Below, piece by piece: positions 1 to 7,315 of a stretch of DNA of 9,253 nucleotides. Under the pieces are notes generated by a model. That model was not told the origin of the DNA. It was given only the letters and a program-made list of their open reading frames with translations, and ran no database searches. The DNA is from an uncultured Clostridia bacterium (GTDB taxonomy: Bacteria > Bacillota > Clostridia > Oscillospirales > CAG-272). Where the stretch lies: the NCBI GenBank assembly GCA_946641795.1, contig CAMPBZ010000035.1, forward strand, positions 1-9,253, in the 5' to 3' direction. The position numbers and the translations under genes are program-made. The stretch's first letter is position 1; each line of letters opens with the position of its first letter.

Positions 1-1
1 G

Positions 2-2281
2 TTGATCCTTTCCGCCTGGTTTATCGGAGGGCAACCGTGGCTTTTGACCGTGACCTACCTTGCCGCGGCGCTCATCCGGGTCATTTCCTCGCGCCTGGCC
101 GAGCCGCACGAGGCGCTCCGCCAGCCTTTGCCCGAAAAAATCCGCGCCAAGCTCTACCCGGAGAAAGAGCCGCAACCCGGTGCGGACAAGCCGGAAAAGC
201 CGGTTTCCCGTTGGCGCGAGCGGTTGGAGGCGCTCTCTCTCGTCTCCTTTTTGCGCGCGTTCGGGCGGGAGTTCCGGGATTTGTTCCACGAATGGGTGCC
301 GTTGCGAATGGCGACCGCCGCGGTTTGTATGCTGATCGTTTCGCTCTTTCGCGCCATTGGCGGCGGCTTTTCCTACTATGATCTATTCGCCGCGCTGTTT
401 TCCGTTGCGGTGGCTCCCGCGGCGGTTCTGGTTTACACGGCGTTTTTGGGCAAGCGAAAGCAATTCAAAATCCTGTACGCCCTTTCGGCGGGTGCCCTGC
501 TCTTTTCGCTGATCTGGTCCTGCGACGCGCTGGTTTTGGGAACGGTGCCGCTTTCGGTTTGCTTTGCGCTCTTCTTTTCCCTGTTCATTGCCCACCGGGT
601 CGGCCTTCCCGCCGGGCTTGCGGCCGCCGTTCTCTGCGGGCTTGCGCATGATCCGATGTCCATTCCCGCATATCTGCTTGCCGTGCTTTTGTATTCGCTG
701 TTCCGTTCGCACGGCCGGGAGCTGTTCGGCGTTCCGGCGGCGGTGTTTGCCGCGCTCGGCTGGTCGGTTTATGCGCACGGCATTCCCTCCCTTTTGCCGT
801 TTCTGTTTGCCGATCTTGCGGCGGGCGCGGCTTTTACGCTGGTGATGCGCCTGACCGGCCAAAAAGCGAATGAAAAAGAAGCGCAACCTGCCGCCGACCA
901 CAACACGGCCGTTCGCTTTCGCGTGCTTTCCAAGCAACAAAACGAAACGGCCGACCGCCTGCGCGGCATTTCCGAGGCTTTCTCCTCGCTTTCCGAAATG
1001 TTTTATAATTTAAGCGACCGCTTGCGGCGCCCGACAACGATCGACTTGCGCCGGCTTTGCGACAACTCGTTTGACCGGTTTTGTACCGATTGCCCCCACC
1101 GCACCGTTTGCTGGGGACTGGAATACGCCGACACGCTGGAAGTTTTGAACGCGCTTGCCAAATCGCTCCACACGCACGGAACGGTTGCGCAAAAGCAAAT
1201 TTCGCCCGCTTTGAGCCGGCGCTGTCCTTCGATGGATCGCATTCTTGCCGAGATCAATCAAAACTGCGCCCGCCTGACCGGCGAACTTTTGCGCGACAAC
1301 CGCACCGAGATTTTTGCCATGGACTACGAGGCGGCGGCAAGTATTATCAACGACGCGCTGGAAGAGGACGCGCTGGAATACCGGCTGGATACCGAGCTTG
1401 CCGGGCGGATTGCCGAATACCTGCCCAGCGCCGGGCTCTCGGCGCAGGCGGTTGTGGTTTATGGGGGACGGTTGCGGCAGGTGGCCATTCGCGATATGAA
1501 CATTGACCGCGCGGCCGTTTCGGCCGAGACACTGCGCCGGGACATTGGCGAGCTTTGCCACGCCGAGCTTTCCAGCCCCTCGTTTGAGGTGGAAGGCCCG
1601 GTTTGCACAATGGTTTTGCATACCCGCCGCCGCTTTTTTGTTGTAGGCGCGCAAAAATGCGTTTCGGCAAACGGTGGCGTTTGCGGCGACGCGGTGGCGA
1701 TGTTTTCCAACCGCAAGGATTATTTTTACGCGCTGATCAACGACGGTATGGGATCCGGGCGGGACGCGGCGCTAACGGCAAATCTTTGCTCGGTCTTTCT
1801 GGAAAAAATGCTCCGTGCCGGGAACCGCACGAACACCTCTTTGCGAATGCTGAACAACCTGCTTGTTTCCCGCACGCACGACAACAGCGCGGCCGAATGC
1901 TCCTCCACCGTTGATCTGTTGGAGCTGGATCTGATTTCAGGCACCGGGCTATTCATCAAAAGCGGGGCGGCGCCCAGCTTTGTTGTTCGCGGCTCTACGG
2001 TACACCGCGTGCAAACCGGCTCGGCTCCCATTGGCATTCTGCGCGAAACCGAAGCGCAATCCAGTGAGTTCTCCTTCCGTGCGGGCGACACCGTGGTACT
2101 GGTGAGCGACGGAATTTTGCAGGAAGACGCCGACGCCGTTTGGCTGACCAACTTTCTTTGCGGAACCGAGGAGATCAACCCCGAAAAGCTGGCCTACCAG
2201 ATTTGCGCCCACGCCGCAAAGGCCGAACGGCGCGACGATTGCTCGGCCATTGTTTTGCGGATCGAAGAAAACGAGGATTAA
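2..2281 (+). CDS. spoIIE: Stage II sporulation protein E, SpoIIE (PP2C-type phosphatase), 5'-truncated by window edge
   Basis: SpoIIE is a membrane-bound serine phosphatase that dephosphorylates the anti-anti-sigma factor SpoIIAA, releasing sigma F in the forespore; in Bacillus it also contacts FtsZ at the polar septum. About 759 codons are visible and the frame is open to the left edge. The family is usually a little over 800 residues, so the true start lies outside and the TTG at 2 is probably internal. Counting from that TTG, one hydrophobic segment lies near 5-27, a hydrophilic loop spans about 28-100, and several membrane segments fill 103-282. A helical regulatory region follows, with cysteines C361, C364, C370 and C408. 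The C-terminal PP2C domain keeps the expected metal-binding aspartates: D563 (CGDA), D581 (NDGMGSG), D703 (VSDG) and D745/D746 (RRDDCS). The SSTVDLLELDL and APIGIL stretches also match the family. The gene ends at TAA and is followed at once by a terminator, so it is the last gene of its transcript. Identification is very secure. Confidence 0.97.
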   Translation: MILSAWFIGGQPWLLTVTYLAAALIRVISSRLAEPHEALRQPLPEKIRAKLYPEKEPQPGADKPEKPVSRWRERLEALSLVSFLRAFGREFRDLFHEWVPLRMATAAVCMLIVSLFRAIGGGFSYYDLFAALFSVAVAPAAVLVYTAFLGKRKQFKILYALSAGALLFSLIWSCDALVLGTVPLSVCFALFFSLFIAHRVGLPAGLAAAVLCGLAHDPMSIPAYLLAVLLYSLFRSHGRELFGVPAAVFAALGWSVYAHGIPSLLPFLFADLAAGAAFTLVMRLTGQKANEKEAQPAADHNTAVRFRVLSKQQNETADRLRGISEAFSSLSEMFYNLSDRLRRPTTIDLRRLCDNSFDRFCTDCPHRTVCWGLEYADTLEVLNALAKSLHTHGTVAQKQISPALSRRCPSMDRILAEINQNCARLTGELLRDNRTEIFAMDYEAAASIINDALEEDALEYRLDTELAGRIAEYLPSAGLSAQAVVVYGGRLRQVAIRDMNIDRAAVSAETLRRDIGELCHAELSSPSFEVEGPVCTMVLHTRRRFFVVGAQKCVSANGGVCGDAVAMFSNRKDYFYALINDGMGSGRDAALTANLCSVFLEKMLRAGNRTNTSLRMLNNLLVSRTHDNSAAECSSTVDLLELDLISGTGLFIKSGAAPSFVVRGSTVHRVQTGSAPIGILRETEAQSSEFSFRAGDTVVLVSDGILQEDADAVWLTNFLCGTEEINPEKLAYQICAHAAKAERRDDCSAIVLRIEENED

Positions 2282-2286
2282 AACAG

Positions 2287-2324
2287 AAAAAGGGCAAGCC
2301 GGTTCCGGCTTGCCCGATTTTTTT
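2287..2324. terminator. Bidirectional intrinsic terminator between convergent spoIIE and leuS
   Basis: A perfect inverted repeat occupies 2292-2315. The left arm is GGGCAAGCCG, the loop GTTC and the right arm CGGCTTGCCC, giving a GC-rich 10-bp stem. On the plus strand it is followed by a T7 run (2318-2324), which suits termination of spoIIE. On the minus strand the same stem is followed by T5, then CTGTTTT, which suits termination of leuS. It fills most of the 49 bp between the two stop codons. Function in both directions is inferred from the sequence alone. Confidence 0.92.
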
Positions 2325-2330
2325 GTTGTT

Positions 2331-4733
2331 TCAGCGAACAACGATATTGACGATCTTGTTGGGAACGCTGATTTCTTTGACGATGGTTTTGCCTTCCAGT
2401 TGGGCGGCGATCTTCTCGTCGGCTTTTGCCAGCGCAACGGCTTCCTCACGCGAGCAGTTGAGCGGGAGCTCGACCGTAGCGCGCACCTTGCCGTTGATTT
2501 GTACCGCGACCTCAACCGTGCTTTCCACCGTTTTTGCCTCGTCCCATTCCGGCCACTCGGCAACGGCGCAAAGCCCCTTGCCGCCAAGCTTTTCCCAAAG
2601 CTCCTCCGCAAGGTGCGGCGCAAACGGGGAGAGCAGTTTTGCAAGCGTCATCAACTGCTCGCGGGAGAGACTGCCCACCTCGTAGATCTCGTTGATCAGC
2701 GCCATCATTGCGGCAATGGCGGTGTTGAATTTGAGCTCCTCAATATCCTGCGAGACTTTTTTGACCGTTTTGTGGAAGGAAGTTTCCAGCTTCGGCGAGC
2801 CGCCGCCCTCGCGCACGAGGTCGGTCAGATCGCTGACGCGCTCCAAGAAGCGCTTGCAGCCTTTTACCGAGCTATCGTTCCAGGGTGCGGCGCTGGCGTA
2901 GTCGCCCATAAAGAGGACGTACACACGCAGCACGTCGGCGCCGTAAACGTCGATCACGTCGTTGGGATCCACCACGTTGCCCTTGGATTTGGACATTTTT
3001 TCGCCGTCCGGCCCCAAGATCAGGCCTTGCGCGGTGCGTTTTGCATAGGGCTCGTCGCAGGGGACGGCGCCGATGTCATATAAGAACTTATGCCAGAAGC
3101 GCGAGTAGATCATATGGCGCGTAACGTGCTCCATACCGCCGTTGTACCAGTCCACCGGCATCCAGTATTTGAGCTTTTCGGGATCGGCAAGCGCCTTTTC
3201 GTTGTGCGGGTCGATATAGCGCAGGAAATACCACGAGGAACCGGCCCACTGCGGCATGGTGTCGGTTTCGCGTTTGGCCGCGCCGCCGCACTTGGGGCAG
3301 GAGCAGTTGACAAAGGATTCCACCTTGGCAAGCGGGCTTTCCCCGCCCTCGCCCGGCTCAAAGTTTTTCATATTGGGCAGGCGGAGCGGAAGCTCCTCGT
3401 AGGGAACGGGAACCATACCGCATTTCGGGCAATGCACAATCGGGATCGGCTCGCCCCAGTAGCGCTGGCGGTTGAAGGCCCAATCCTTCATTTTGTATTG
3501 TACGCCCATCTCGCCAATGCCTTCCGCTTGCAGGTATTCCAGCATTCGCGCAATGGAGTCTTTCTTGTTGGTAAAGCCGTTTAAGAAACCGGAATTGACC
3601 ATTTCGCCGTCGCCGGTATAGGCCTCCTTGGAAATGTCGCCGCCTTTGATGACCTCGATGATGTCAATGCCGAACTTTTTGGCAAAGGCATAGTCGCGCT
3701 CGTCGTGTGCAGGCACCGCCATAATGGCGCCGGTGCCGTAGCCCATCATAACGTAGTCGGAAATATAGATGGGGATCTCCTTGCCGCTCACGGGGTTGAT
3801 GGCGGTCAGCCCCTCAATGCGAACGCCGGTTTTATCCTTGTTGAGCTGGGTGCGCTCAAACTCGGTCTTTTTGGCGCAAAGCTCGCGGTATTCATCCAGC
3901 GCGGCAATGTTGGCAATGCGGCTGCGGTTTTGATCAATGATGGGGTGCTCGGGCGCAATGACCATAAAGGTAACGCCAAAGAGCGTATCGCACCGCGTGG
4001 TGTAAATGCGCAGTTTTTCGCCGGTTTCCTTGACCGTGAAATTGACGAACGCGCCGGTGGACTTGCCGATCCAGTTGACCTGCTGTTGCTTGATGTTGGG
4101 CAGATAATCCACCTCGTCCAGCCCGGAGAGCAGACGGTCGGCATACTGCGTGATGCGCAAATACCAAACGGTTTTGGATTTTTGCACGATCTCGCTGTGG
4201 CAAATATCGCACCGGCCGCCCTGCGAATCCTCGTTGGAAAGCACCACTTTGCAGCTGGGGCAATAGTTGACCAGCGCCTGGTCGCGGAAGACCAGCCCGT
4301 GCTCGAACATTTTCAAAAAGATCCACTGCGTCCAGCGGTAAAAGCCTTCCTCGGTGGTGTCCACCACGCGGCTCCAATCAAAGGAAAAGCCGACCCGTTT
4401 GAGCTGGGATGTAAATTTTTCAATATTGGTATCGGTCACCTGGCGAGGGTGAATGCCGGTTTTAATGGCATAGTTCTCGGTAGGCAGACCGTAAGCGTCA
4501 AACCCGATGGGAAACAGCACGTTATACCCCTGCATTCTCCGCTTGCGGGAGATAACCTCCATACTGGAATAGGCCTTGATATGCCCGACGTGCATTCCCG
4601 CGCCCGAAGGATAGGGGAACTCCACCAGCGCGTAAAACTTCTTTTTGGGACTGTTGTCTACCGCCTTGAAAATGCCGGCTTCCTCCCATTTTTTTTGCCA
4701 TTTCGGCTCGATGTTCCGAAAATCGTACTTCAT
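2331..4733 (-). CDS. leuS: Leucyl-tRNA synthetase (class Ia)
   Basis: LeuRS charges tRNA-Leu with leucine in the cytoplasm and hydrolyses mischarged products in its CP1 editing domain. The 800-residue length is normal for the bacterial enzyme. The class I signature HVGH lies at 48-51 and KMSKS at 579-583. The editing-domain threonine-rich motif is TTRCDTLFG at 245-253; many bacterial LeuRS have Pro where this has Cys248. GTGAIMAVPAHDERD, also in the editing domain, is intact. Two paired CxxC sets look like zinc-binding modules: C158/C161 with C175/C178, and C435/C438 with C479/C482. A tRNA anticodon-binding helical domain and a small C-terminal domain ending in NKIVNIVVR complete the protein. 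The ATG is preceded by GGAGG (4744-4748) at 10-nt spacing. The gene lies 33 bp after the LCP gene and is the last of the minus-strand string, ending 15 bp before the shared terminator hairpin. Confidence 0.99.
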   Translation of the reverse strand: MKYDFRNIEPKWQKKWEEAGIFKAVDNSPKKKFYALVEFPYPSGAGMHVGHIKAYSSMEVISRKRRMQGYNVLFPIGFDAYGLPTENYAIKTGIHPRQVTDTNIEKFTSQLKRVGFSFDWSRVVDTTEEGFYRWTQWIFLKMFEHGLVFRDQALVNYCPSCKVVLSNEDSQGGRCDICHSEIVQKSKTVWYLRITQYADRLLSGLDEVDYLPNIKQQQVNWIGKSTGAFVNFTVKETGEKLRIYTTRCDTLFGVTFMVIAPEHPIIDQNRSRIANIAALDEYRELCAKKTEFERTQLNKDKTGVRIEGLTAINPVSGKEIPIYISDYVMMGYGTGAIMAVPAHDERDYAFAKKFGIDIIEVIKGGDISKEAYTGDGEMVNSGFLNGFTNKKDSIARMLEYLQAEGIGEMGVQYKMKDWAFNRQRYWGEPIPIVHCPKCGMVPVPYEELPLRLPNMKNFEPGEGGESPLAKVESFVNCSCPKCGGAAKRETDTMPQWAGSSWYFLRYIDPHNEKALADPEKLKYWMPVDWYNGGMEHVTRHMIYSRFWHKFLYDIGAVPCDEPYAKRTAQGLILGPDGEKMSKSKGNVVDPNDVIDVYGADVLRVYVLFMGDYASAAPWNDSSVKGCKRFLERVSDLTDLVREGGGSPKLETSFHKTVKKVSQDIEELKFNTAIAAMMALINEIYEVGSLSREQLMTLAKLLSPFAPHLAEELWEKLGGKGLCAVAEWPEWDEAKTVESTVEVAVQINGKVRATVELPLNCSREEAVALAKADEKIAAQLEGKTIVKEISVPNKIVNIVVR

Positions 4734-4743
4734 TTGATTTTTG

Positions 4744-4748
4744 CCTCC
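4744..4748 (-). promoter_or_regulatory. Ribosome binding site of leuS
   Basis: The minus strand reads GGAGG ten bases before the leuS ATG (4731-4733). It lies in the 33-bp gap after the LCP stop codon, so leuS can be translated independently of its upstream neighbour. No promoter or leader structure, such as a T-box, would fit in this gap. Confidence 0.85.
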
Positions 4749-4766
4749 GCTTGTAAATCGTATGGT

Positions 4767-5690
4767 TTATTTTTCCCCGCGTTCAGGCGCGGGAGTGTTG
4801 TATATTCTGTGAAAATCGGGATCTTGCGGCCGGTCGAACGCTCGGTCAGGGTCAAACTGTTCGTCGCCCACCAAAGCCTCCGGCATCAGGATGCGGTTGA
4901 CCGCCGCGCGCGTCCCCTCGCGCGAGAGCACGAAATACCAGGCGCCGCTCTTGCCTTTGATGGCCTCGCCGGGTACCGTTTCAAAAGAGAGTTGCTCAAA
5001 CCCGAACGTTCCAAAGCCACGGGAAAGGGAGATGGCCTCGTGCACGGGCAGATCGGTTTGCATATTGGGGGCGGCAATAAAAAATAATTTCATAAAGGTT
5101 GCCGCGCTCAAATGTTCGCATTTTTTAGCAACGGCGCGCAAAAAACTTTGCTGTGCTTGCATCCGCCCCAGGTCGGCCGTCACATAGCCGGAGCGATAGC
5201 GGATAAAGGAAAGCGCCGTTTCGCCGTCCAGGTGTTGGGTTCCCTTTGAAATGTGGATCTCCAACCCCTGCGCGGGATCGCTGTAATCCATATTCATCGG
5301 GACTTCCAGGTCCACGCCGCCGATCGCGTCCACCAACGCGGGAACGCATTTGAGGTTGAGCGAAGCGAACCAATGGATCTCGACGCCCAGCGTGCGGGAG
5401 AAAAAGGCTTTGCATTTCTCGCTCCCCAACGCGCGCAACGCGCCGTTAAGTTTGCGGTAATTTCCGTTGGTATAAGCCGCGTAGGTATCCCGCGGGACCT
5501 GCAAAATACGGATTTCGCCCGTTTTTTTGTTGCGCGCCGCCAGCAGAATGGTATCGGTAAGCGCGCCGGATTCGTCGCACCCGAAAATCAAAAACCGTCT
5601 GACCGGGTCGGCATTCCAGGCAAAGGCCGGGAAAACGCCGCCCAACAGCAGGCAAACGCAAACAAACAAGCAAAAAATCCGTTTTTTCAT
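4767..5690 (-). CDS. LCP (LytR-CpsA-Psr) family protein, probable cell-wall glycopolymer ligase
   Basis: LCP proteins transfer undecaprenyl-linked glycopolymers (teichoic acid, capsule) onto peptidoglycan outside the membrane. The chosen ATG gives 307 residues and has a good ribosome binding site; a TTG 45 bases upstream has none. Residues 1-24 form a signal sequence (MKKR, a hydrophobic core, then PAFA before W25). The LCP domain runs from about 33 to 200. Conserved charged residues are visible: D39 (FGCDE), D46 (LTDT), R67/D68 (VPRD), R164/R166 (FIRYR) and D173/R176 (DLGR). Motifs DAIGGVDLEVP (121-131) and KGTQHLDGETAL (149-160) are typical. The C-terminal part (TVPGEAIKGKSGAWYFV, then FHRIYNT) resembles LCP proteins encoded between yqeK and leuS in Clostridia. 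The domain begins only about 8 residues after the signal sequence, and the usual arginine just before the SDT motif is Leu44. The exact polymer handled cannot be told from sequence. Confidence 0.92.
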   Translation of the reverse strand: MKKRIFCLFVCVCLLLGGVFPAFAWNADPVRRFLIFGCDESGALTDTILLAARNKKTGEIRILQVPRDTYAAYTNGNYRKLNGALRALGSEKCKAFFSRTLGVEIHWFASLNLKCVPALVDAIGGVDLEVPMNMDYSDPAQGLEIHISKGTQHLDGETALSFIRYRSGYVTADLGRMQAQQSFLRAVAKKCEHLSAATFMKLFFIAAPNMQTDLPVHEAISLSRGFGTFGFEQLSFETVPGEAIKGKSGAWYFVLSREGTRAAVNRILMPEALVGDEQFDPDRAFDRPQDPDFHRIYNTPAPERGEK

Positions 5691-5697
5691 ACGATAC

Positions 5698-5704
5698 ACC
5701 TCTT
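5698..5704 (-). promoter_or_regulatory. Ribosome binding site that fixes the LCP gene start
   Basis: The minus strand reads AAGAGGT, with GAGG ending 8 bases before the ATG at 5688-5690. This favours the ATG over the in-frame TTG at 5733-5735. The ATG also places the basic MKKR and hydrophobic core at the very N-terminus, as expected for a signal sequence. Confidence 0.8.
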
Positions 5705-5735
5705 CCGTTTTGAAATGGATGTACCGCACGAACAA

Positions 5736-6389
5736 TCAACCGTGCTTTTTGACGCCTTCCATAATCAAGGCGTTGCGGGCATTGATCGTTTCCTGCGCCA
5801 CGGGCAGGCCGTCGGCCAGGAGCGCCGCAATCGTCAGATCAAAGGATTTGACCAAAACTTTGCGCAAATGCTCCCTGCGCTCCGCCGCCGGCATTGCTTG
5901 CGGCTCCGCGCCCCAAAAGGTCTCGCGCAAAAGCACGCAATCCGGAAAGGCGCGCGACGCGTCGATATAATCGGCAAGGTAGAGCAGTTTTTCGGGCAGG
6001 GTCATACCGGGGCGCCCGGTGGTATGCCAGCGCACCGCCGAGATCAGCTCGGGGTGGGCAAACGCGGGAAACTCCAACGGGATGAGCGCCGCGGCCGTGC
6101 GCGCATGCAGCGTTTTGTGCGCCACAACATCCTGCGCGGTCAGCCGGATGCCCTGCGCCGCGCAAAAGGCGCAATGCTTTTCCACCGGCCACTCCTTGGT
6201 AAGATCGTGGAGCAGAGCCGCCGCCCGCAAAAGATTGGTTTTTTGCGGGCAATAGAGCGCGGCCAAGCGCGCAACCATTTCTTCCACCGCCGCGGTGTGG
6301 ATCCAGCGTTTCGGCGAAAGCCGCGCCTGTACCATCGACCGCAAATTCAGGATGGCTTCTTCATTGATGCAAAATTCGTTCCCATTCAT
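5736..6389 (-). CDS. yqeK: HD-domain diadenosine tetraphosphatase, YqeK family
   Basis: YqeK-family enzymes split Ap4A symmetrically to two ADP using a metal centre bound by an HD domain; this is family knowledge. The 217-residue product shows the ordered metal ligands H31 (HTAAVEEM), H61/D62 (LLHDLTKEW), H91 or H95 (AHKTLHA), H122 (RWHTTGRPGM) and D140 (YLADYIDASR). The block HTTGRPGMTLPEKLLYLADY is the strongest family signature. The C-terminal tail, about 165-217, is helical and poorly conserved. The ATG overlaps the nadD stop in ATGA (6386-6389), and a GAGGGCGGGG stretch just upstream can serve as ribosome binding site. The nadD-yqeK pairing is widespread in Firmicutes. The LCP gene follows 45 bp later. 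Confidence 0.95.
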   Translation of the reverse strand: MNGNEFCINEEAILNLRSMVQARLSPKRWIHTAAVEEMVARLAALYCPQKTNLLRAAALLHDLTKEWPVEKHCAFCAAQGIRLTAQDVVAHKTLHARTAAALIPLEFPAFAHPELISAVRWHTTGRPGMTLPEKLLYLADYIDASRAFPDCVLLRETFWGAEPQAMPAAERREHLRKVLVKSFDLTIAALLADGLPVAQETINARNALIMEGVKKHG

Positions 6390-7012
6390 TTTTCCCCGCC
6401 CTCAATTCCGGAACCGTATAAATGGTTGTCAAAAATGTATTGTTCGACCAGCGGCGGGATAAAACTGGAAACCGGCTCGCCGGCGGCAATTTTTTTGCGC
6501 ACCATTGTGGAAGAGATCTCCAACGGTTCCATTTGGATTTTGCGAACGACTTTGCCGTATTTTTCCTGATAAAAGGCAATTTTTTGAAGGATCTGCTTGT
6601 CGAGGAGCGGGTCTTTTTCCCGCCGCGCGTAAACCGGGTAGCAAAGCCGGAACAACTCCTCCGGCTCGTGCCAGGTGTCCATCGAGAGCATCATATCGGT
6701 CCCGCAAAGCAGAAACAGCCGTTTTTCCGGGCCGGAAAGCTCGCGCAACGTATCCACGGTGTAACTTTTCCCTTCGCGGCGCAGTTCCAGATCGCTGACA
6801 TACACGCCCTCCACGCCCTGAAAGGCCAACTGCGTCATACGGAAGCGGTGCTCGGCGGAAACGATGTTCTCCCCCGCTTTGTGCGGCGGAACAGCCGCCG
6901 GAATGACAAACAGAAAATCCAGCCACATTTGCTCCATAAACGCTTTTGCCGCGGCAACGTGACCGTTGTGCGGGGGCGAAAAGGTGCCGCCGTAAATGCC
7001 TACGCGCGTCAT
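6386..7012 (-). CDS. nadD: Nicotinate (nicotinamide) mononucleotide adenylyltransferase
   Basis: NadD adenylates nicotinate mononucleotide with ATP to give deamido-NAD, the penultimate step of NAD synthesis. The 208-residue length is typical. Nucleotidyltransferase signatures are complete: GGTFSPPHNGH at 8-18 (the H15/H18 HxGH-like ATP site), PPHK at 42-45, SYTVDTL at 83-89, CGTDMM around 103-108, W114, and ISSTMVR at 166-172. The start ATG overlaps the yhbY stop as ATGA (7009-7012). The bases before it (GTCATTGAACTGCC) hold no convincing Shine-Dalgarno sequence, so translation probably depends on ribosomes arriving from yhbY. The gene is in turn overlapped by yqeK at its own stop codon. No truncation or missing active-site residue is seen. 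Confidence 0.98.
   Translation of the reverse strand: MTRVGIYGGTFSPPHNGHVAAAKAFMEQMWLDFLFVIPAAVPPHKAGENIVSAEHRFRMTQLAFQGVEGVYVSDLELRREGKSYTVDTLRELSGPEKRLFLLCGTDMMLSMDTWHEPEELFRLCYPVYARREKDPLLDKQILQKIAFYQEKYGKVVRKIQMEPLEISSTMVRKKIAAGEPVSSFIPPLVEQYIFDNHLYGSGIEGGEK
7009..7012 (-). other. ATGA stop/start overlap coupling yhbY to nadD
   Basis: On the minus strand the nadD ATG (7012-7010) and the yhbY TGA (7011-7009) share bases. Since nadD lacks a recognisable ribosome binding site, this overlap probably provides its initiation by termination-reinitiation. The overlap is read directly from the sequence; the coupling is inferred. Confidence 0.75.
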
Positions 7013-7299
7013 GGCAGTTCAATGACCGGCTTTTTGGAGGAGCGCCGGTAAAGCACCGCTTTTTTGCCGGTTACGGCAACCACGTCGGCTTTCAGCTCGG
7101 CCGCAAGCGCGTTTGCAACGGTATGCGGATCCTCGCCGCTGTTTTCCAGAATATGTAATTTGATCAATTCCCTGGCTTCCAGCGCGTCCGAAACCGTTTT
7201 GACCAGATTTTCGGTTACGCCGCCCTTGCCGATTTGCAGAATGACGGGATAATCGTTTGCAAGCCCGCGCAGATATGCCCGCTGTTTGGATGAGATCAT
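7009..7299 (-). CDS. yhbY: YhbY family ribosome-assembly RNA-binding protein (CRM domain)
   Basis: YhbY proteins are small single CRM-domain RNA-binding proteins associated with pre-50S ribosomal particles. The 96-residue product is the full family length. Signatures are LRGLA at 10-14, the conserved turn IGKGGVTENLV at 23-33, the helix ALEARELIKL around 39-48 and the terminal strand TGKKAVLYRR at 77-86. The ATG is preceded by GGGAGGAAA, with GGGAGG at 7307-7312 and 7-nt spacing, among the best ribosome binding sites in the window. The gene starts 16 bp after the membrane-protein gene and its stop overlaps nadD. Association with nadD and yqeK is common in Firmicutes and supports the assignment. 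Confidence 0.95.
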   Translation of the reverse strand: MISSKQRAYLRGLANDYPVILQIGKGGVTENLVKTVSDALEARELIKLHILENSGEDPHTVANALAAELKADVVAVTGKKAVLYRRSSKKPVIELP

Positions 7300-7306
7300 A
7301 TCGTTT

Positions 7307-7312
7307 CCTCCC
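7307..7312 (-). promoter_or_regulatory. Strong ribosome binding site of yhbY
   Basis: The minus strand reads GGGAGG seven bases before the yhbY ATG. It lies in the 16-bp gap after the membrane-protein stop codon. Through the ATGA overlaps downstream it may also supply ribosomes to nadD and yqeK. Confidence 0.8.
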
Positions 7313-7315
7313 GTT

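Noticed and set aside
2250..3083. Plus-strand frame that starts inside the 3' end of spoIIE and runs opposite leuS
   Set aside because: It reads through the terminator and then shadows leuS; no family resemblance is visible.
4689..4696. Run of eight A residues in the leuS coding strand (codons 13-15) as a possible slippage or phase-variation site
   Set aside because: It simply encodes Gln-Lys-Lys in a conserved part of the LeuRS N-terminus. Phase variation of an essential synthetase is implausible, and the frame is intact.
3705..5087. A 460-codon open frame on the plus strand, antisense to leuS and the LCP gene
   Set aside because: It lies opposite two well-identified genes, its translation shows no recognisable domain, and long antisense frames are expected in DNA with GC-biased third positions.
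5691..5735. Upstream TTG start for the LCP gene
   Set aside because: It has no ribosome binding site and would put 15 extra residues before a normal signal sequence; the ATG at 5690 is well supported.
5253..6569. A 438-codon open frame on the plus strand, opposite the LCP gene, yqeK and nadD
   Set aside because: It spans three real genes in antisense, its product is low-complexity and rich in Arg, Gln and His, and it has no supporting domain.
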